DNA of 64,000 nucleotides from Ensifer sp. IC4062 (lineage in GTDB: Bacteria > Pseudomonadota > Alphaproteobacteria > Rhizobiales > Rhizobiaceae). Location: contig NZ_JADYVD010000004.1 of the NCBI RefSeq assembly GCF_020193575.1, forward strand, positions 1 to 64,000, given 5' to 3'. The position numbers and the translations under genes are program-made. Positions within the stretch are counted from its first letter, which is position 1. Each line of letters opens with the position of its first letter. The notes under the pieces are model-generated. The model was not told where the DNA came from, did not search any database, and saw only the letters and a list, made by a program, of their open reading frames with translations. Shown piece by piece: positions 63,156-64,000 of the stretch.

Positions 63156-64000
63156 ATGGGATTGACATCCGCACTGACCAAGCACCTTCGAGCAGCCGAC
63201 CTGTTTACGGCGCTCGAAAATGCAACCCGGCCCTCCATCAGGTGGACCGGCGCGACATTCGACGTCTTCAACCCCTCGACCGGCGAAGTGCTTGCAACGC
63301 TTCCCGACATGGGAATCGCCGAGGCGCATGCCGCGATCGACGCTGCTGCCGCGGCGCAGGGCCCCTGGGCTGCAAAGCCGGCGAAGGACCGAAGCGCGAT
63401 CCTGCGCCGTTGGCATGACCTGATCGTCGAGCATGCCGATGATCTCGCCGCCGTCCTCACCGCCGAAATGGGCAAGCCGCTCGCGGAAGCAAAGGGCGAG
63501 GTTCTTCACGCGGCAGCCTATGTCGAGTGGTATGCCGAGGAAGCCAAGCGCGTCTATGGCGAAACCTTCCCGGCACCGGCCAACGACCGCCGCATGCTCG
63601 TGATCAAGCAGCCCGTCGGCGTCGTCGGCACCATCACGCCGTGGAATTTTCCGGCCTCGATGGTGGCGCGCAAGATCTCGCCGGCGCTCGCCGCCGGCTG
63701 CGCCGTCGTGCTGAAGCCGGCGGAGCAGACGCCGCTCGTGGCCGGCGCGATGTTCGTACTCGCGGAAAAGGCAGGCTTCCCGAAAGGCGTCGTCAATCTG
63801 CTTTACGCCTCTGAAGGCGCACCGATCGGCCGCGAACTCTGCAGCAACCCCAAAGTCCGCAAGATCAGCTTCACCGGCTCAACCGAGGTCGGACGGCTGC
63901 TGATGCGGCAGTGCTCCGACCAGATCAAGAAGGTCAGCCTGGAACTCGGCGGCAACGCTCCCTTCATCGTTTTCGACGACGCCGACATCGATGAGGCTGT
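63156..64000 (+). CDS. gabD: Succinate-semialdehyde dehydrogenase (GabD), cut by the window edge
   Basis: 281 residues are visible of an expected ~485. It starts MGLTSALTKHLRAADLFTAL after GAGGAAG and has no stop before position 64000. The aldehyde dehydrogenase motifs are in order: VVGTITPWNFPASMVARKI (NAD site and conserved Asn), LKPAEQTPL with the cofactor Lys, KISFTGSTEVGRLL, and the start of the glutamate motif LELGGNAPFIVF. The catalytic Cys lies beyond the edge. It oxidises the product of GabT to succinate for the TCA cycle; spacing of 130 bases suggests a common transcript. Confidence 0.93.
   Translation, partial: MGLTSALTKHLRAADLFTALENATRPSIRWTGATFDVFNPSTGEVLATLPDMGIAEAHAAIDAAAAAQGPWAAKPAKDRSAILRRWHDLIVEHADDLAAVLTAEMGKPLAEAKGEVLHAAAYVEWYAEEAKRVYGETFPAPANDRRMLVIKQPVGVVGTITPWNFPASMVARKISPALAAGCAVVLKPAEQTPLVAGAMFVLAEKAGFPKGVVNLLYASEGAPIGRELCSNPKVRKISFTGSTEVGRLLMRQCSDQIKKVSLELGGNAPFIVFDDADIDEA

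Overview
The window looks like a piece of a Sinorhizobium (Ensifer) genome, most probably a large secondary replicon of the pSymB type. This is inferred from the high-GC alphaproteobacterial coding style, the rhizobial palindromic intergenic repeats, and a gene order I associate from memory with S. meliloti pSymB: an msbA2-like polysaccharide locus next to a class II aldolase and an opp-type operon, then gabT/gabD. No database search was possible.

Layout. 1-5.0 kb: two-component genes of FixJ/MASE1 type, with a stand-alone receiver, a leftover kinase tail, a frameshifted FixJ-like regulator, a second receiver and an intact MASE1-PAS histidine kinase. 5.4-26.8 kb: an accessory detoxification region with two HlyD/DHA2 pump loci (one broken), two Tat-exported alpha/beta hydrolases, a cupin, a VOC protein, several short-chain dehydrogenases, a DipZ-like redox protein, a tautomerase, a nitronate-monooxygenase-like enzyme, one OmpR-type two-component pair, and GlxA-type and LysR regulators. 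Gene remnants cluster here (GntP permease, NmrA oxidoreductase, HlyD, DJ-1/PfpI), which points to past rearrangement, although no transposase is visible. 27-30.6 kb: L-2-hydroxyglutarate oxidase, a HAD phosphatase, a PPP-family phosphatase and a small rhizobial protein, with several copies of a hairpin repeat between them.

30.8-34.9 kb: an EptA-like lipid A phosphoethanolamine transferase divergent from an OmpR/HK pair, resembling a PmrAB-EptA module. 35-40.8 kb: a compact cecR-ybhGFSR-like operon (TetR, membrane fusion protein, double ATPase, two ABC-2 permeases), followed by the wreck of a toxin-antitoxin pair. 41-47.6 kb: an MhqD/MhqO-like esterase and ring-cleavage dioxygenase pair, divergent from a DctB/DctD-like sigma54 two-component system, then a MscS-type channel. 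47.9-53.2 kb: a complete oligopeptide/dipeptide ABC importer operon. 54-55 kb: class II fructose-bisphosphate aldolase with a strong terminator. 55.1-60.3 kb: acyltransferase, two glycosyltransferases and an ABC exporter in one tight operon. 60.7-64 kb: a MerR-XRE-cupin fusion regulator divergent from gabT and gabD; gabD runs off the right edge.

No CRISPR array, tRNA, rRNA or clearly new defence system was found. The most interesting leads are short shared DNA motifs: one before the GlxA-type regulator and an SDR gene, and one before gabT and the opp operon. Also of interest are a two-component gene cluster apparently caught in decay and a short-chain dehydrogenase without the catalytic tyrosine. 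Several broken genes rest on single-base changes and could be sequencing errors.
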